A stretch of 64,000 nt of DNA from Streptomyces sp. NBC_01216 (GCF_035994945.1 NZ_CP108677.1:248001-312000); one strand, 5' to 3'. Positions 33,184 through 43,044 are shown, counted from the stretch's first letter. A program made the numbers and translations. The notes: generated by a model not told the origin, from the letters alone.

Positions 33184-35957
33184 GCGTGCTCTCCTTCACT
33201 TTCACTGCCGAATCCGGTTCCGAGGGGGCGTCTGGCACCGGTGACCGCGCCGCCTCCCCGCTCCCAGCCGTCGCGGTAGGCGGTCATGCGGTCTCTCACC
33301 TGTTCGGGGGTACGTTCGTCGTCGCCCCGCTCGTCTGGAGCGGGCACGGAATCGGCCTGGGGCGTCTCCCGCAACTGCGGGACGAGATGGGACTGGCGCA
33401 CCCGGCGGGGCAGGTCGCAGGTGTCGTCCGCGGGCCCGGCCGGGGTGCGGGATGCGGGCGGGGACGCTACGGCCGGCGCCGGCACGGGCCCGTTCGTCCC
33501 CACCGGTCCGTTGTCGGGGGCGGGTGCTCGTGGCGGCTCGGGGCGGTGGTGTCCCGTCGACGGCGCGGGTATCCGGACGGGTCCGTGCGGCGGCGAGGCC
33601 GGGCGGCCGCGCGGGCGCAGCGAGGTGACTCCGGCGGGGGGCGACCCGACGGCGCTCGGGCGCGGTTCCTCGAAGTCCTCGGGGCGTACGTGCTGTCCGC
33701 ACCGTTCGGACTCCTCGGGCGGGGTCGCGACGGGGGCGGGGCCCCGGGGGGCACGGGGCAGCGGCGGGGCGGTCGTGGGATCGGAGGGTGACACCGGCGC
33801 CGGGGAGGCGGGGGGCCGCGCGGACGCGTCCCCGGACGGACCCGGGCCGTCCGGCGTCGCGTGCCTGCCCCTGCCGGGCGGCAGCGCGCCCTGGAGCAGT
33901 TCGGTGGGGAGCAGGACGACGGCCGTCGTCCCTCCGTAGGGCGAGGTCCGCAGATGGACCTTGACGCCGTGGCGCGAGGAGAGCCGGCTGACGACGAACA
34001 AGCCCAGGCGGTCGCTGTCGAAGAGGTCGAGCGTCCCGGACTGCCGGATCCTCGTGTTGGCCTCGGCGAGCGTCTCCTCGCCCATGCCGAGGCCGCGGTC
34101 CTCGATCTCCAGGGCGTATCCGTTGCCGACCGGCTCGCCGCTGATCCGCACCTTGGTGTGCGGCGGCGAGAACTGGGCGGCGTTCTCGACGAGTTCGGCG
34201 AGGAGGTGGGTGAGGTCGGCGACGGCTCCGCCGACGACGGCCGCCTCGGCCAGTCTCCGTACCTCGACGCGCGCGTAGTCCTCGATCTCCGAGACGGCGG
34301 CCCGGACGACGTTGGTCAGGGGGACGGGCATCCGCCAGGCCCGGCCCGGGGCGGCGCCCGAGAGGATGATCAGGCTCTCGGCATGGCGACGCATCCGGGT
34401 GGTCAGGTGGTCGAGCCGGAAGAGGTCGCCGAGCTCGTGGGGGTCGTCGGCCCGGCGCTCCATGCTGTCCAGGAGGTTGAGCTGACGGTGGACCAGGACC
34501 TGGCTGCGCCGGGCGAGGTTGACGAAGACACCGGAGATGCCGTGGGCGAGTTCGGCGCGCTCGACAGCGGCGGAGAGCGCCGCGCGGTGCACGGTGACGA
34601 GGGCCTCGCCGACCTGACCGATCTCGTCCTCGGGCTCGGGGCCGGGCGGGATCTCGGCACGGACGTCGATCTCCTGCCCTGCTCTCAGCCGTCTCATGGC
34701 GGAGGGCAGTTCGCGCCGGGCGATGTCCAACGCCGTGTTGCGCAGGCTGATCAGCTCGACGACGAGACCGCGGCCGACGCGTACGGAGATCATGAGAGAG
34801 GCGACGACCGCGGCGAGTCCGAGCAGGACCGCCGCGCCCGCGGCCGACAGGGCGCCGCCCCCGAACGGGTCGGCGCGGTCGGCGGCGGCACGGCGCGCGT
34901 CGGCCTCGATCGCGAGCAGCCCTTCCCGCACGGCCGCGTGGGTGACGTCCCAGCCCGCGGAAGGGGACGCCTGGGCCGCCGGACGTCCGGGGGCAGCCTC
35001 ACGGACCCGGTCCTCGGCGGCGGTGAGCCGCTCGTACGCGTCGCCTTCGGCGAGCCCGCGCCAGGCGGCCCGGTCGGCGTCGCGCAGCTCGGAACCGGCC
35101 GATTCCAGGAGGCCGCGGCGCATCTCGACGATGCCGGTGAACTGCCGGTGTCTCTCGGCGGTCAGCCGCCCGCGGAGGTGTGCGGTGCCGAGCAGGGCGT
35201 CCTCGCGGGCGAGCATCTCGCCGGCCCGGGCGAATTCGAGGAGGACGCGCGCGTCGGCGCCGGACCGGCTCTCCTCCACGGTGGTGAGCGTTCCGCCGAC
35301 CGCGAAGGCCGCGCCGAGGGCAGCGGTGTACTCCTCGTACACCTGGTCGGTGTCGGCGCTCCCCTCGGCGGCCGCGACGCGCAACCTGACCAGTCCGTCG
35401 ACCTTGGCGACGAACGTCCCGGTCCGGTCACCGACCTCGCGCGGAAGATCCCCGGTGTCCCCGACCGTGTGCCGCTCGCCCAGGCGGAGCCGGGCGACGG
35501 CCGCGTCGGTGCGCGCCATCCTGTCCCTGAGCGCCGCGGCGCGGGCGGCGCCGGGCGCGGCGGCCTGACGGACGGCCGCGGCGCGTTCTTCCTGCAGCGC
35601 GGTCAGGGCCGCCGCGACGGGCTCGCGGATCTCGGTGTCGACCCGCTGGAGCAGGCGCAGACGCGCGATGTCCTGGGCGGTGGTGACGGTGGCGAAGCCC
35701 CACAGCGCGAGCAGCGACACGACGGGGACCACCAGCAGCGACACGATCTTCGCGCGGACGGTGCGGGGGCGCGGTCCGCGGTGTCGGCGCGGAGCGAACG
35801 GGCCGGGCCGGGCCGGTCCGGCGGTTCCGGGCTCGGGTGCGGACAGCGACGGTTCGTCGGCGGGCGGCCCGGCGTGGGCACGCCGCCCGCGCGCCGTCTT
35901 CGCTCGCGGCGGTGCCGACGCGTCGGCACCGCCGTGGTTCCTGCGGGGGGTTCGCAT
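33180..35957 (-). CDS. cvnA: conservon sensor-kinase-like protein CvnA
   Basis: A 925-residue membrane sensor. A basic N-terminus is followed by a transmembrane segment (IVSLLVVPVVSLLALWGFATV), an extracellular nitrate/nitrite-sensing (NIT) domain of helices (about 100-340), a second transmembrane segment (GAAVLLGLAAVVASLMISV), a HAMP linker, a dimerisation helix and a HATPase domain (LLAELVENAAQFSPPHTKVRIS, EDRGLGMG, GLFVVSRLSSRHGVKVHLRTSPYGGTTAVVLLP). The last 200 residues are Pro-rich and disordered. In conservons this protein replaces a receptor and acts with CvnB-D. It is the first gene of the operon. Confidence 0.93.
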   Translation of the reverse strand: MRTPRRNHGGADASAPPRAKTARGRRAHAGPPADEPSLSAPEPGTAGPARPGPFAPRRHRGPRPRTVRAKIVSLLVVPVVSLLALWGFATVTTAQDIARLRLLQRVDTEIREPVAAALTALQEERAAAVRQAAAPGAARAAALRDRMARTDAAVARLRLGERHTVGDTGDLPREVGDRTGTFVAKVDGLVRLRVAAAEGSADTDQVYEEYTAALGAAFAVGGTLTTVEESRSGADARVLLEFARAGEMLAREDALLGTAHLRGRLTAERHRQFTGIVEMRRGLLESAGSELRDADRAAWRGLAEGDAYERLTAAEDRVREAAPGRPAAQASPSAGWDVTHAAVREGLLAIEADARRAAADRADPFGGGALSAAGAAVLLGLAAVVASLMISVRVGRGLVVELISLRNTALDIARRELPSAMRRLRAGQEIDVRAEIPPGPEPEDEIGQVGEALVTVHRAALSAAVERAELAHGISGVFVNLARRSQVLVHRQLNLLDSMERRADDPHELGDLFRLDHLTTRMRRHAESLIILSGAAPGRAWRMPVPLTNVVRAAVSEIEDYARVEVRRLAEAAVVGGAVADLTHLLAELVENAAQFSPPHTKVRISGEPVGNGYALEIEDRGLGMGEETLAEANTRIRQSGTLDLFDSDRLGLFVVSRLSSRHGVKVHLRTSPYGGTTAVVLLPTELLQGALPPGRGRHATPDGPGPSGDASARPPASPAPVSPSDPTTAPPLPRAPRGPAPVATPPEESERCGQHVRPEDFEEPRPSAVGSPPAGVTSLRPRGRPASPPHGPVRIPAPSTGHHRPEPPRAPAPDNGPVGTNGPVPAPAVASPPASRTPAGPADDTCDLPRRVRQSHLVPQLRETPQADSVPAPDERGDDERTPEQVRDRMTAYRDGWERGGGAVTGARRPLGTGFGSESEGEHA

Positions 35958-36102
35958 GGCCTCCTCGTTTCCGGCTGCGTCGGTTGCTGTTCGGGGTTCG
36001 GGTCACAGACGTCCGATGGCGGTCCGCGGCGTCGACGACGCGACGCGGTGCCGGGCGCCGTCGAGCCGCTGGTCCCCGGGGCGCGTCGGGGCGGCCAGGG
36101 GG

Positions 36103-36279
36103 TCAGCCGTGGGGCGGCAGGTCACCGTCGGAGTAGCGGCAGGAGGCGCGGAGCACCGTGCGGGCGCCGGGGCGCGCGGCCGGTGTCCGCCGGGCGAGGC
36201 AGGCCGGGGCCGGGCGGGGCAACCGTCGCGGAGCGAGCCGGGGGCGCGAGCCGGCACGCCAGGCGCATCGGGCGGTCAT
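36103..36279 (-). CDS. possible small basic protein coupled to the MHYT gene
   Basis: A 58-residue Arg/Pro-rich frame starting MTARCAWRAGSRPRLAPRRL. Its ATG overlaps the MHYT stop codon (ATGA, 36276-36279), which would allow coupled translation, but the composition looks like a non-coding frame and there is no recognised family. The other DNA between 35958 and 36275 shows no better gene. Confidence 0.25.
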   Translation of the reverse strand: MTARCAWRAGSRPRLAPRRLPRPAPACLARRTPAARPGARTVLRASCRYSDGDLPPHG

Positions 36280-37208
36280 GTGCGCGCTCCCCGTCGGAGG
36301 TCGCGGCCGTCGTCCACCGGGCCCGTCGGATGGGCGTACGGCGGAGGGGCGTGCGCGCCTCGTGCCGCCGGTGCCCCCCGTCCCGTGCCGGGGGTGGACA
36401 TGGCCGCGGAGAAGCCGGGGGGAGCGACGTCCACCGCGCGTTCGTCCGGTTCGGTGAGCCGTCCGGCCGAGGCGTAGGCCGCGCGCTCGCGGGCGGTCGG
36501 TGAGAGCGCCACGAAGGCCGAGGTGATGAAGAGGTACGCACCGAGCCCCACGGCGAGCGGAAAGACGAACTGCATCGCCGAGGCTCCGGGGAGGTCCGCC
36601 GGCGAGGGGGCCACGTCGATGCGCACGGCGAGCATGCCCGTGTAGTGCATGCTGCTCACGGCTGCGCCCATGAGCGGCGAGGCGATCGCCACCGCGACCG
36701 GCGCGTGGATGTGGAGTGCCGCCCACAGGGCCGCCGTGGCCGCGACGACGGCGATGACGACAGAGAGTCCGACCAGGACCGGGTCGTAACGCACCTGTCC
36801 GTGCAGGCGCAACGCTGCCATGCCCAGGTAGTGCATGCTCGCGACGCCGACGCCGGTGGTGAGCCCGCCGACGAGGAGCGAGCCGAGACGGTCGCCGACG
36901 CCGACGACCGCGAAGACTCCGACGCCGACCACGGCCATGGCGATGAGCAGGCTGAGAACGGTCAGTGGTACGTCGTAGCGGATGTCCGTCCCCGTCACAC
37001 CGAAGCCGAGCATGGCGACGAAGTGCATCGTCCAGATGCCGGTACCCAGGGCGGAGGCGGCGGTGAGCAGCCAGTTGCGACGCGACTGGCCGGTCGTCTC
37101 GAGTGCTCGGACGGTACAGCGCAGCCCGAGGGCGCCGCCGAGGCAGGCCATCGCGTACGACAGCACGGGTGTCAGCCACCCGAAGGTGGCGTGGTCCAGG
37201 TGTCCCAT
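36276..37208 (-). CDS. MHYT-domain membrane sensor
   Basis: A 310-residue integral membrane protein with seven hydrophobic segments. The three MHYT motifs are WTMHFVAMLGF, ASMHYLGMAALRL and SSMHYTGMLAVRI, whose Met/His residues are proposed to bind copper or another metal and sense O2, CO or NO. The C-terminal 60 residues are hydrophilic, Pro/Gly-rich and carry no output domain, as in Streptomyces stand-alone members. It is the last chromosomal gene upstream of cvnA on the same strand, 319 bp away, so a link to the conservon is possible but unproven. Confidence 0.92.
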   Translation of the reverse strand: MGHLDHATFGWLTPVLSYAMACLGGALGLRCTVRALETTGQSRRNWLLTAASALGTGIWTMHFVAMLGFGVTGTDIRYDVPLTVLSLLIAMAVVGVGVFAVVGVGDRLGSLLVGGLTTGVGVASMHYLGMAALRLHGQVRYDPVLVGLSVVIAVVAATAALWAALHIHAPVAVAIASPLMGAAVSSMHYTGMLAVRIDVAPSPADLPGASAMQFVFPLAVGLGAYLFITSAFVALSPTARERAAYASAGRLTEPDERAVDVAPPGFSAAMSTPGTGRGAPAARGAHAPPPYAHPTGPVDDGRDLRRGART

Positions 37209-37359
37209 GGCTCAGGGACGCTAGTCCTGAGCAAGGGGCGCATTGGGGGCGCATTTCGAAACCTGATGGAATATGACACAGAGGTGTTCTTGAACGATCG
37301 TGCAGCGCTCGAACGTGCGCGCAGAGCGTTCGCCCCGAGGGGTGGGCAATCATGGACGC

Positions 37360-37959
37360 ATGAGCGATGACCCGACCCGTGTCCAGGAATTCTTCGGCGC
37401 CCGCGCCGCCGGCTGGGACTCCAGGTTCCCCGACGACGGACCGGCGTACGCCGCAGCCGTGCGCGACCTCGGCCTGCGTTCCGGCGACGCCGTGCTCGAC
37501 GCGGGCTGCGGCACCGGACGGGCCCTGCCCGCTCTGCGCGAAGCCGTCGGCCCCACCGGGACCGTCCTCGGTGTCGATCTCACGCCCGAGATGCTCGACG
37601 CCGCCGTTCGTGCGGGACGCGACGGCGCGGCGGCGCTGCTGCTCGCGGATGTCGCCCGGCTGCCGGTGCGCGACGGCACCCTCGACGCGGTGTTCGGCGC
37701 GGGTCTCGTGTCCCATCTGGCGGACCCGGCGGGGGGCCTGCGCGAACTCGCCCGTGTGGTCAGCCCCGGCGGCCGGCTCGCCCTCTTCCACCCCCTCGGC
37801 CGCGCGGCCCTCGCGGCCCGCCACGGGCGCCGGGTGACCGGGGACGACCTGCGCGCGGAGCACAACCTCGGTCCGGTGCTGGGTGGTTCGGGCTGGCGGA
37901 TGGTCAGTTACACCGACCGCGCGGACCGTTACCTCGCGATCGCCGTCCGCGCGGACTGA
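37360..37959 (+). CDS. class I SAM-dependent methyltransferase
   Basis: A 199-residue methyltransferase. Motif I VLDAGCGTGRALPALR near residue 46, the acidic residue after LGVDLTPEMLDAA, motif II-like AVFGAGLVSHLADP and motif III GLRELARVVSPGGRLALF are all of the Methyltransf_11 type. The N-terminus FFGARAAGWDSRFPDDGPAY fits. It is divergent from the MHYT gene. The substrate is not known. Confidence 0.9.
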   Translation: MSDDPTRVQEFFGARAAGWDSRFPDDGPAYAAAVRDLGLRSGDAVLDAGCGTGRALPALREAVGPTGTVLGVDLTPEMLDAAVRAGRDGAAALLLADVARLPVRDGTLDAVFGAGLVSHLADPAGGLRELARVVSPGGRLALFHPLGRAALAARHGRRVTGDDLRAEHNLGPVLGGSGWRMVSYTDRADRYLAIAVRAD

Positions 37960-38065
37960 CGGACGGCCGCCGGCCTCCGCCCCGGACCACGCGCCCTACT
38001 GCCCCGGCCGATCCGTGTCTACGGTGGAGGTGCCGGGCTGCCGTGCCCGGGGAAGGCGGCAGAAC

Positions 38066-38389
38066 GTGACGCGCGTCGGTGAACGATTCCGCAGGCTCTT
38101 CCCCTCCGCGCGCCCCGGATCGTCCTCGGGGCCTGGCGGGGCCCGGCCGCGGCGGACCCACAATCTCTTCGAGGCGGCGGCGGTGTACGTGGCGGCCGGC
38201 GCGGAGGACGACGACCGGCGAGCCGACGAGGCGGCGGCCTGGGTCTCCCCCGACGCCCTCGCCTTCGGGGTCAACGAGCTCGCCTGCCGGGCGGTGATCG
38301 CGCTCGCCAGGGAGCACGACCGGCCACCCGAGGCAGTGGCCCGCTCCCTGCTCGGGCTGCCGGACGCGCCGGCGGGCGGAGCCGGGTGA
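38066..38389 (+). CDS. hypothetical protein
   Basis: A 107-residue protein starting at GTG (VTRVGERFRRLFPSARPG) with GGAAGG about ten bases upstream. The second half NLFEAAAVYVAAGAEDDDRRADEAAAWVSPDALAFGVNELACRAVIALAREHDRPPEAVARSLLGLP is helical and conserved-looking. No family is recognised, and no membrane segment is present. It is a probable Streptomyces-specific small protein. Confidence 0.7.
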   Translation: MTRVGERFRRLFPSARPGSSSGPGGARPRRTHNLFEAAAVYVAAGAEDDDRRADEAAAWVSPDALAFGVNELACRAVIALAREHDRPPEAVARSLLGLPDAPAGGAG

Positions 38390-38602
38390 GCCGCGGCGCC
38401 GGAGCGCGCGGTCGGACCGCGCGGCACGCGAGCGGGCGGCGCGGCGGCCTCCGGTAGCACGTCGGCCCCCCCGGAGGCGGGGGGCCGACGGCCGGCCGTG
38501 CGGAAGGACACACGCCCCTTCGCCGTCTTCCCGCACGGAGACTCTCGACGCACGGGTTACCCACTGGCTATGGTGCGCCGACGACCAAAAGGGGAGGCTG
38601 CC

Positions 38603-39481
38603 GTGGGTGGGACGGAACCGACCGCCGACGACGACGCGCTCTACGTGCTGACGGCGGTCCTGCTGACGCCCGCGCGGTTCCCGAGCGTCCTCGGCGACGA
38701 CTACCCCGCCGCGTGCTCGGCCCTCGGGCTCGAACCGCGCGCCGAGGGGTACGGACTCGTCCTCGGCCAGGATGGCACCGGGGCGCGCTGGAGCGTGATC
38801 GTCGACGACGTGTCGCTCGTCGCGGTGGCGATCGCGTCGTGGGACTGCGGCATGGCGTACGACCTCTCCCCCGACGAGCGCTCGGTGGTGGCCGCCCTCC
38901 CGGGCTGGCCGCTCCCCGTGGCCTCGGCGGCCCCCGGTCTCCCGGCCCCGCACGACCCGGAGCCCGAGGAGGGCGACCGGACGCCGCTCGCCCCGCCGTC
39001 CGAGGACGCCTGGGGCCCGGCGCAGCGCCGGCTCGGCGCCGACGAGGTGGCGCGGCAGTGGGCCGCGTGGCGCGCCCGGATGGACGAGCCCGCGCAGGAG
39101 GCGGGTGACGCCCAGGCCGCCCCCGGCCCGGCGGTGAAGGACGGCGGGAGCCCCGCGCCGGCTCCTTCCGGGAATCCCGGCGGCGACATCGCGACGGACC
39201 CGCGCACCGACCCCTACGACGGCGTGCGGCGGGCCCTCGCCGAACTGCGCGGCTATCTGGAGGAGGCACCTCCGGTCGGCCGGGTGCGGTCGAGTTTCGC
39301 CACCGGTGACGCGCGGATGCTGCGCGCCGACGGTCCCGGCTGGTCGCTGGTCGCGCGGACCGACGACATGGCGTTCGTCCTGCTCGACGACGAGCCACGG
39401 GACGTCCTTCCAGTGGCCCGCGGCCCCCGGCTGCCCGCCCTTCTGACGGCCCTGGACGCCATGGCCGTCAGGCCCTCCTGA
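38603..39481 (+). CDS. conserved hypothetical protein
   Basis: A 292-residue acidic protein. I prefer the GTG at 38603 because GGGGAGG sits five bases upstream; ATG 38570 would add eleven basic residues. Two folded parts (DDALYVLTAVLLTPARFPSVLGDDYPAACSALGLEPRAEGYGLVL... and DPYDGVRRALAELRGYLEEAPPVGRVRSSFATGDARMLRADGPGWSLVARTDDMAFVLLDDEPRDVL) are joined by a Pro/Ala-rich linker. I do not recognise the family. It follows the 107-residue gene by 213 bp. Confidence 0.7.
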   Translation: MGGTEPTADDDALYVLTAVLLTPARFPSVLGDDYPAACSALGLEPRAEGYGLVLGQDGTGARWSVIVDDVSLVAVAIASWDCGMAYDLSPDERSVVAALPGWPLPVASAAPGLPAPHDPEPEEGDRTPLAPPSEDAWGPAQRRLGADEVARQWAAWRARMDEPAQEAGDAQAAPGPAVKDGGSPAPAPSGNPGGDIATDPRTDPYDGVRRALAELRGYLEEAPPVGRVRSSFATGDARMLRADGPGWSLVARTDDMAFVLLDDEPRDVLPVARGPRLPALLTALDAMAVRPS

Positions 39482-39618
39482 CCGGAGGCGCCACATGACG
39501 TCCGCTGCCGAGGTGTGGGCCGGGACCATGGCCGCGCGGGAGAGGCTCCGCGCACGATGAGGCCGCGCGCTCCACGGGGCGACGCGGTCCTGTCCCGCCG
39601 CCCCACCGGAGGCCGTCC

Positions 39619-40995
39619 ATGCGCCCGATCCGAGGTGTCTCCCTGCTCACCGCGCTCCTGACGGCGCTGGCCCTCCTGGCTCCCGCCGCTCCGGCGGGAG
39701 CCGAGGACGCCGGGGCGCCGTCCTGCGCCCACCGGGACCGCCTGCGTGTGCCGGGAGCCGAAGTCCAGCGGTCGGCCTGTCTCACCGACCTGACGACCGC
39801 CGGTCTGGCCGGCACCGCGTACACCGACATCGCCGACCAGGCCGGACTGTCGGCACGGGGCACCGGCAACCCCTCCGGGGTGCCCGGCATCCAGATCGAC
39901 GGCTACTTCCCCGACGACTCGCGGCTCAACGCCACCCACGGCTGGGCCCACGACTCCCAGTTCGTGATCCGGCTCCCGGCACGCTGGAACGGCGGTCTGG
40001 TCGTCACCGGGGCCCCCGGAACCCGCCGTCAGTACTCCACCGACGCCCTGATCTCCGACGACGTACTCGCCCGGGGTTTCGCCTACGCGGCGACCGACAA
40101 GGGCAACACCGGGCCGGACTTCTTCACCGACGGCCGGCGGCCGGGCGACGCCGTCGCCGAGTGGAACCGGCGGGTCACCGAGCTGACGAGGGCCGCCGCG
40201 CGGACCGTCCGGCAGCGCTACGGACGCGCCCCGCTCCGTACGTACATGACGGGCATCTCCAACGGCGGCTACCTGACGCGGTGGCAGCTGGAGAACCACC
40301 CGGATCTGTACGACGGCGGGGTCGACTGGGAGGGCGTCCTGTGGACCGTCGACGGCCCCCATCCGTTGACGAGCCTGCCCGTGGCCGTGGCCCACTCCCT
40401 CGGACGCGCCACCGACGAGGAGCTGACCGGAGCGGGTTTCGCCGCCGGTTCGGACTTCCTGTGGCCCTACCACGCGAAGGCGTACTGGGGTCTGACGCAG
40501 AAGGTGTTCCGCGCCGAGTTCGACCCCTCGTACGATCCGGAGTGTCCGGGCGGGACGGCCGGGAGAACCGTCGAGGAGATCCTCGCCCCGTGCGCCTCCG
40601 ACGCCTCCTACGACTACGCCGCACGGCCCCGCTCGGTCCGGCGGGCCATCGCACGGATCTCGCTGACCGGCAGGATCGGCAAGCCGCTGATCACCCTGCA
40701 CGGGGACCTGGACGCGCTGCTCCCCATCGGCACCGACTCGGACGTGTACGCACGGATGACCGCGTCGCGCGGCCGGGGTGACCTGCACCGGTACTACACG
40801 GTCGAGGGCGGCACCCATACGGACGGCCTGTACGACGTCCACCCGGACCGGCTGCGGCCCATCCTGCCCTGCTACCGCGCGGCGTTCACGGCTCTGACGC
40901 GGTGGGTGGAAGCGGGAAGGGTGCCGCCCGCGAGCCGGACGATCGCCCGGCACGCGGACGGTGACCCGGTCGGTTCCTGTGCCCTGGAGGAGTAG
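39619..40995 (+). CDS. secreted alpha/beta-hydrolase (tannase/3-hydroxybutyrate-oligomer hydrolase-like)
   Basis: A 458-residue exported esterase. An N-terminal signal peptide (MRPIRGVSLLTALLTALALLAPAAPAGA) precedes the mature enzyme. The nucleophile elbow is TGISNGGYLTRW (Ser214), the acid is probably in LHGDLDALLPIG and the His in GGTHTDGLYD. The layout matches the tannase/feruloyl esterase and 3HB-oligomer hydrolase group. It would act outside the cell on plant phenolic esters or polyester oligomers. Confidence 0.85.
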   Translation: MRPIRGVSLLTALLTALALLAPAAPAGAEDAGAPSCAHRDRLRVPGAEVQRSACLTDLTTAGLAGTAYTDIADQAGLSARGTGNPSGVPGIQIDGYFPDDSRLNATHGWAHDSQFVIRLPARWNGGLVVTGAPGTRRQYSTDALISDDVLARGFAYAATDKGNTGPDFFTDGRRPGDAVAEWNRRVTELTRAAARTVRQRYGRAPLRTYMTGISNGGYLTRWQLENHPDLYDGGVDWEGVLWTVDGPHPLTSLPVAVAHSLGRATDEELTGAGFAAGSDFLWPYHAKAYWGLTQKVFRAEFDPSYDPECPGGTAGRTVEEILAPCASDASYDYAARPRSVRRAIARISLTGRIGKPLITLHGDLDALLPIGTDSDVYARMTASRGRGDLHRYYTVEGGTHTDGLYDVHPDRLRPILPCYRAAFTALTRWVEAGRVPPASRTIARHADGDPVGSCALEE

Positions 40996-41177
40996 CGTCC
41001 CGGCGCGACGGCCCTCGGATGACGGCGCGGCCCCGGGCCCACGTGCCCGCGGGCGGTCCGCCGTTCGCCGGACCGCCCGCGGGCACGTCACCCTCCCCGT
41101 CCGCCCCGCCGCCGAAGCCGGCGGGGCGGGCGGCCCCGGACCGGCCGGACGCTCCAGGCGCGGCGGGGCGGGCGGCG

Positions 41178-41360
41178 TCAGCGGCGCAGCTCCTTCCGGG
41201 AGATCCGGCGCAGCCGTCGCCGCTGCTCGGGGTCCAGCGCCAGATAGGCCACGGCGGGAACGCCGATGACCACGAGCAGCGACAGCCAGAATCCGATGAG
41301 GGGCATGAGGAGTAGGCCGACGGCCACTCCCCCGATCACTAGCTTGGTGCGTGTCGTCAT
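41178..41360 (-). CDS. small single-pass or hairpin membrane protein
   Basis: A 60-residue protein MTTRTKLVIGGVAVGLLL..., with two adjacent hydrophobic stretches (LVIGGVAVGLLLMPLIGFWL and SLLVVIGVPAVAYLAL) and a basic C-terminus DPEQRRRLRRISRKELRR. It precedes nothing in the same operon except that it lies 37 bp downstream of the desaturase stop on the same strand, so it may be co-transcribed with it. Function unknown. Confidence 0.7.
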   Translation of the reverse strand: MTTRTKLVIGGVAVGLLLMPLIGFWLSLLVVIGVPAVAYLALDPEQRRRLRRISRKELRR

Positions 41361-41397
41361 GCTTCCGACGCCTCCTTCTCCGGCCGCCGCCGACAGC

Positions 41398-42528
41398 TCA
41401 GGCTGTCGTACGAAGCGGCTCACCGACCTCGCGGAGATGACCGAGCGCCTGCCGGTAGGACTCGACGAAACCGGTCTCCGTGTAGGGGATACCCAGTGTG
41501 CGGCAGTGGGCACGCACGGCGGGCCGGGCGAGCCGAAGATGCGGCCGGGGCATGCTGGGGAACAGGTGGTGCTCGATCTGGTGGTTCAGCCCGCCGAGGA
41601 ACCAGTCGGTGACGGGCCCGCCGCGGATGTTGCGGGAGGTGAGCACCTGGCGCCGCAGATGGCCCCAGCCGTCGCCGTCCGGGTGGCCGTCCGGCGTCTC
41701 CATGCCCTTGTGGTTGGGGGCGAAGGCCATGCCGAGGTGGAGGCCGAGGAGCATCTGGTGGAGGAGTGCGAAGACCAGGGCCTGGACGGGCGTGAGGGTG
41801 GTCAGGAGCAGCGTGGCGTATCCGGTGACGTGCGCCAGGAGCAGAGCCGCCTCGACGAGCCGCCCGCGCCCGGTACGCCGGGGCCCGTCCGCGGAGAGCA
41901 GCGCCCGGACGCCGTACACCTTGAGCGCGATGCCCTCCAGGGTCGTCAGCGGGAAGAAGAGCCATGCCTGGTGCCGGGTGAGGCGGCGGCGCAGCCCGGT
42001 GCGGCCCTCGGCCTGGTGCCGTGCGAAGACGAGGATGTCGGCGGCGACGTCCGGGTCCTTGTCCAGGTGGTTGGGGTTGGCGTGGTGGCGGTTGTGCTTG
42101 TCGTTCCACCATTCCTGGCTCATGCCGAGCAGCAGGTTGGCGTGGACGAGCTGGACGGCGCGGTCGAGCCGGCGGTCCGCACTGATCTGGAAGTGGCCGG
42201 CGTCGTGTCCCACGAAGGCGGCACGGGCGGAGAACACGGCGAGCGGGACGGCCAGCGGAAGGGCCCACCAGGTCGGGCCGGTCAGGACGAGCCCGACGGC
42301 CACCGCGGCGAGGGCGAGAAGGTTGACGGCGATCCCGCGGGCGTACCAGGCGGTCCGGCGCTTGAGCAGCCCCTGTTCCTTGACGGTGCGCAGCAGCGGT
42401 GCGAAGTCACTGCCACCGGGGCCGCGCGCGGCGGTCGCGGGCGGCGCTCCGCCGGGGCCGGTGCGGGCGGAGTGCGCGGGAGCGTCCGCTCCGCTTCCGG
42501 TGAGCGTCGTGTCGGTGGCCTGAGGCAT
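41398..42528 (-). CDS. acyl-CoA/acyl-lipid fatty-acid desaturase
   Basis: A 376-residue membrane diiron enzyme. The three histidine boxes are present: GHDAGH near residue 109, KHNRHHAN near 145, and LNHQIEHHLFPSMPR near 318. The QIEHH form is that of front-end or linear-chain desaturases such as DesA3-like proteins. Four hydrophobic segments are seen. It introduces a double bond in membrane lipids with electrons from ferredoxin. The start at 42528 has GGGAG upstream. The small membrane protein at 41178 follows. Confidence 0.92.
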   Translation of the reverse strand: MPQATDTTLTGSGADAPAHSARTGPGGAPPATAARGPGGSDFAPLLRTVKEQGLLKRRTAWYARGIAVNLLALAAVAVGLVLTGPTWWALPLAVPLAVFSARAAFVGHDAGHFQISADRRLDRAVQLVHANLLLGMSQEWWNDKHNRHHANPNHLDKDPDVAADILVFARHQAEGRTGLRRRLTRHQAWLFFPLTTLEGIALKVYGVRALLSADGPRRTGRGRLVEAALLLAHVTGYATLLLTTLTPVQALVFALLHQMLLGLHLGMAFAPNHKGMETPDGHPDGDGWGHLRRQVLTSRNIRGGPVTDWFLGGLNHQIEHHLFPSMPRPHLRLARPAVRAHCRTLGIPYTETGFVESYRQALGHLREVGEPLRTTA

Positions 42529-43044
42529 GGAGGTCTCCCGTCCGTGGCGGCGATGTCCGCGGCGGCCTTGCGCCCGGTGCGCGGCCTGACTCGAACGTAC
42601 GGATCGGTGATCGTCCGCAGCCATGGCGTCACCCCCCGGAATCGCCGGGGGCGGCCCGGGTGAGGGGGGTGGGGCCATCCCCACCCTCCCCTCACCTCGA
42701 TCGCGGCACCCCGATCACGGCGCGCCGACCGTGACACGACCGGGATCACGCCGAACCCCTTCGCACCGCGTCTCTCGCCGTCCTGGAGGGCGAGACCCCG
42801 GTCCGGATGCTCTCGCCCGCGCCCGGTCGCCGCTCGAACGGGCCTGGGCTGCCGGTACCGGATCACGGCCGGTCCCGCGGAGGGCCGGGAACGGGCGCCG
42901 AACGGTGGCCGGTGAGCGACGGCGGGGCGCGCGGGGTGAGCGCCGGGGCCTCGGACGGAGCGTTGCGCGCCGGCGCCCCGGGCGGGCTCCCGACCGCCGG
43001 GGACCCGCGCCGGGAGGCGGGTAGTGCCGCCGGGGTCCGCGCCG
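42529..43044. other. 516-bp gap with a long G/C hairpin and no convincing gene
   Basis: Open frames here are Arg/Gly/Pro-rich with no family. A hairpin at 42659-42696 has GGTGAGGGGGGTGGGG opposite CCCCACCCTCCCCTCACC, near-perfect apart from a two-base bulge, with loop CCAT. It could end transcripts from either side. The other DNA holds the promoter of the desaturase gene. Confidence 0.55.

Noticed and set aside
33861..36503. An 880-codon plus-strand open frame opposite cvnA
   Set aside because: It is the antisense of the conservon kinase with repetitive Gly/Asp/Arg composition.
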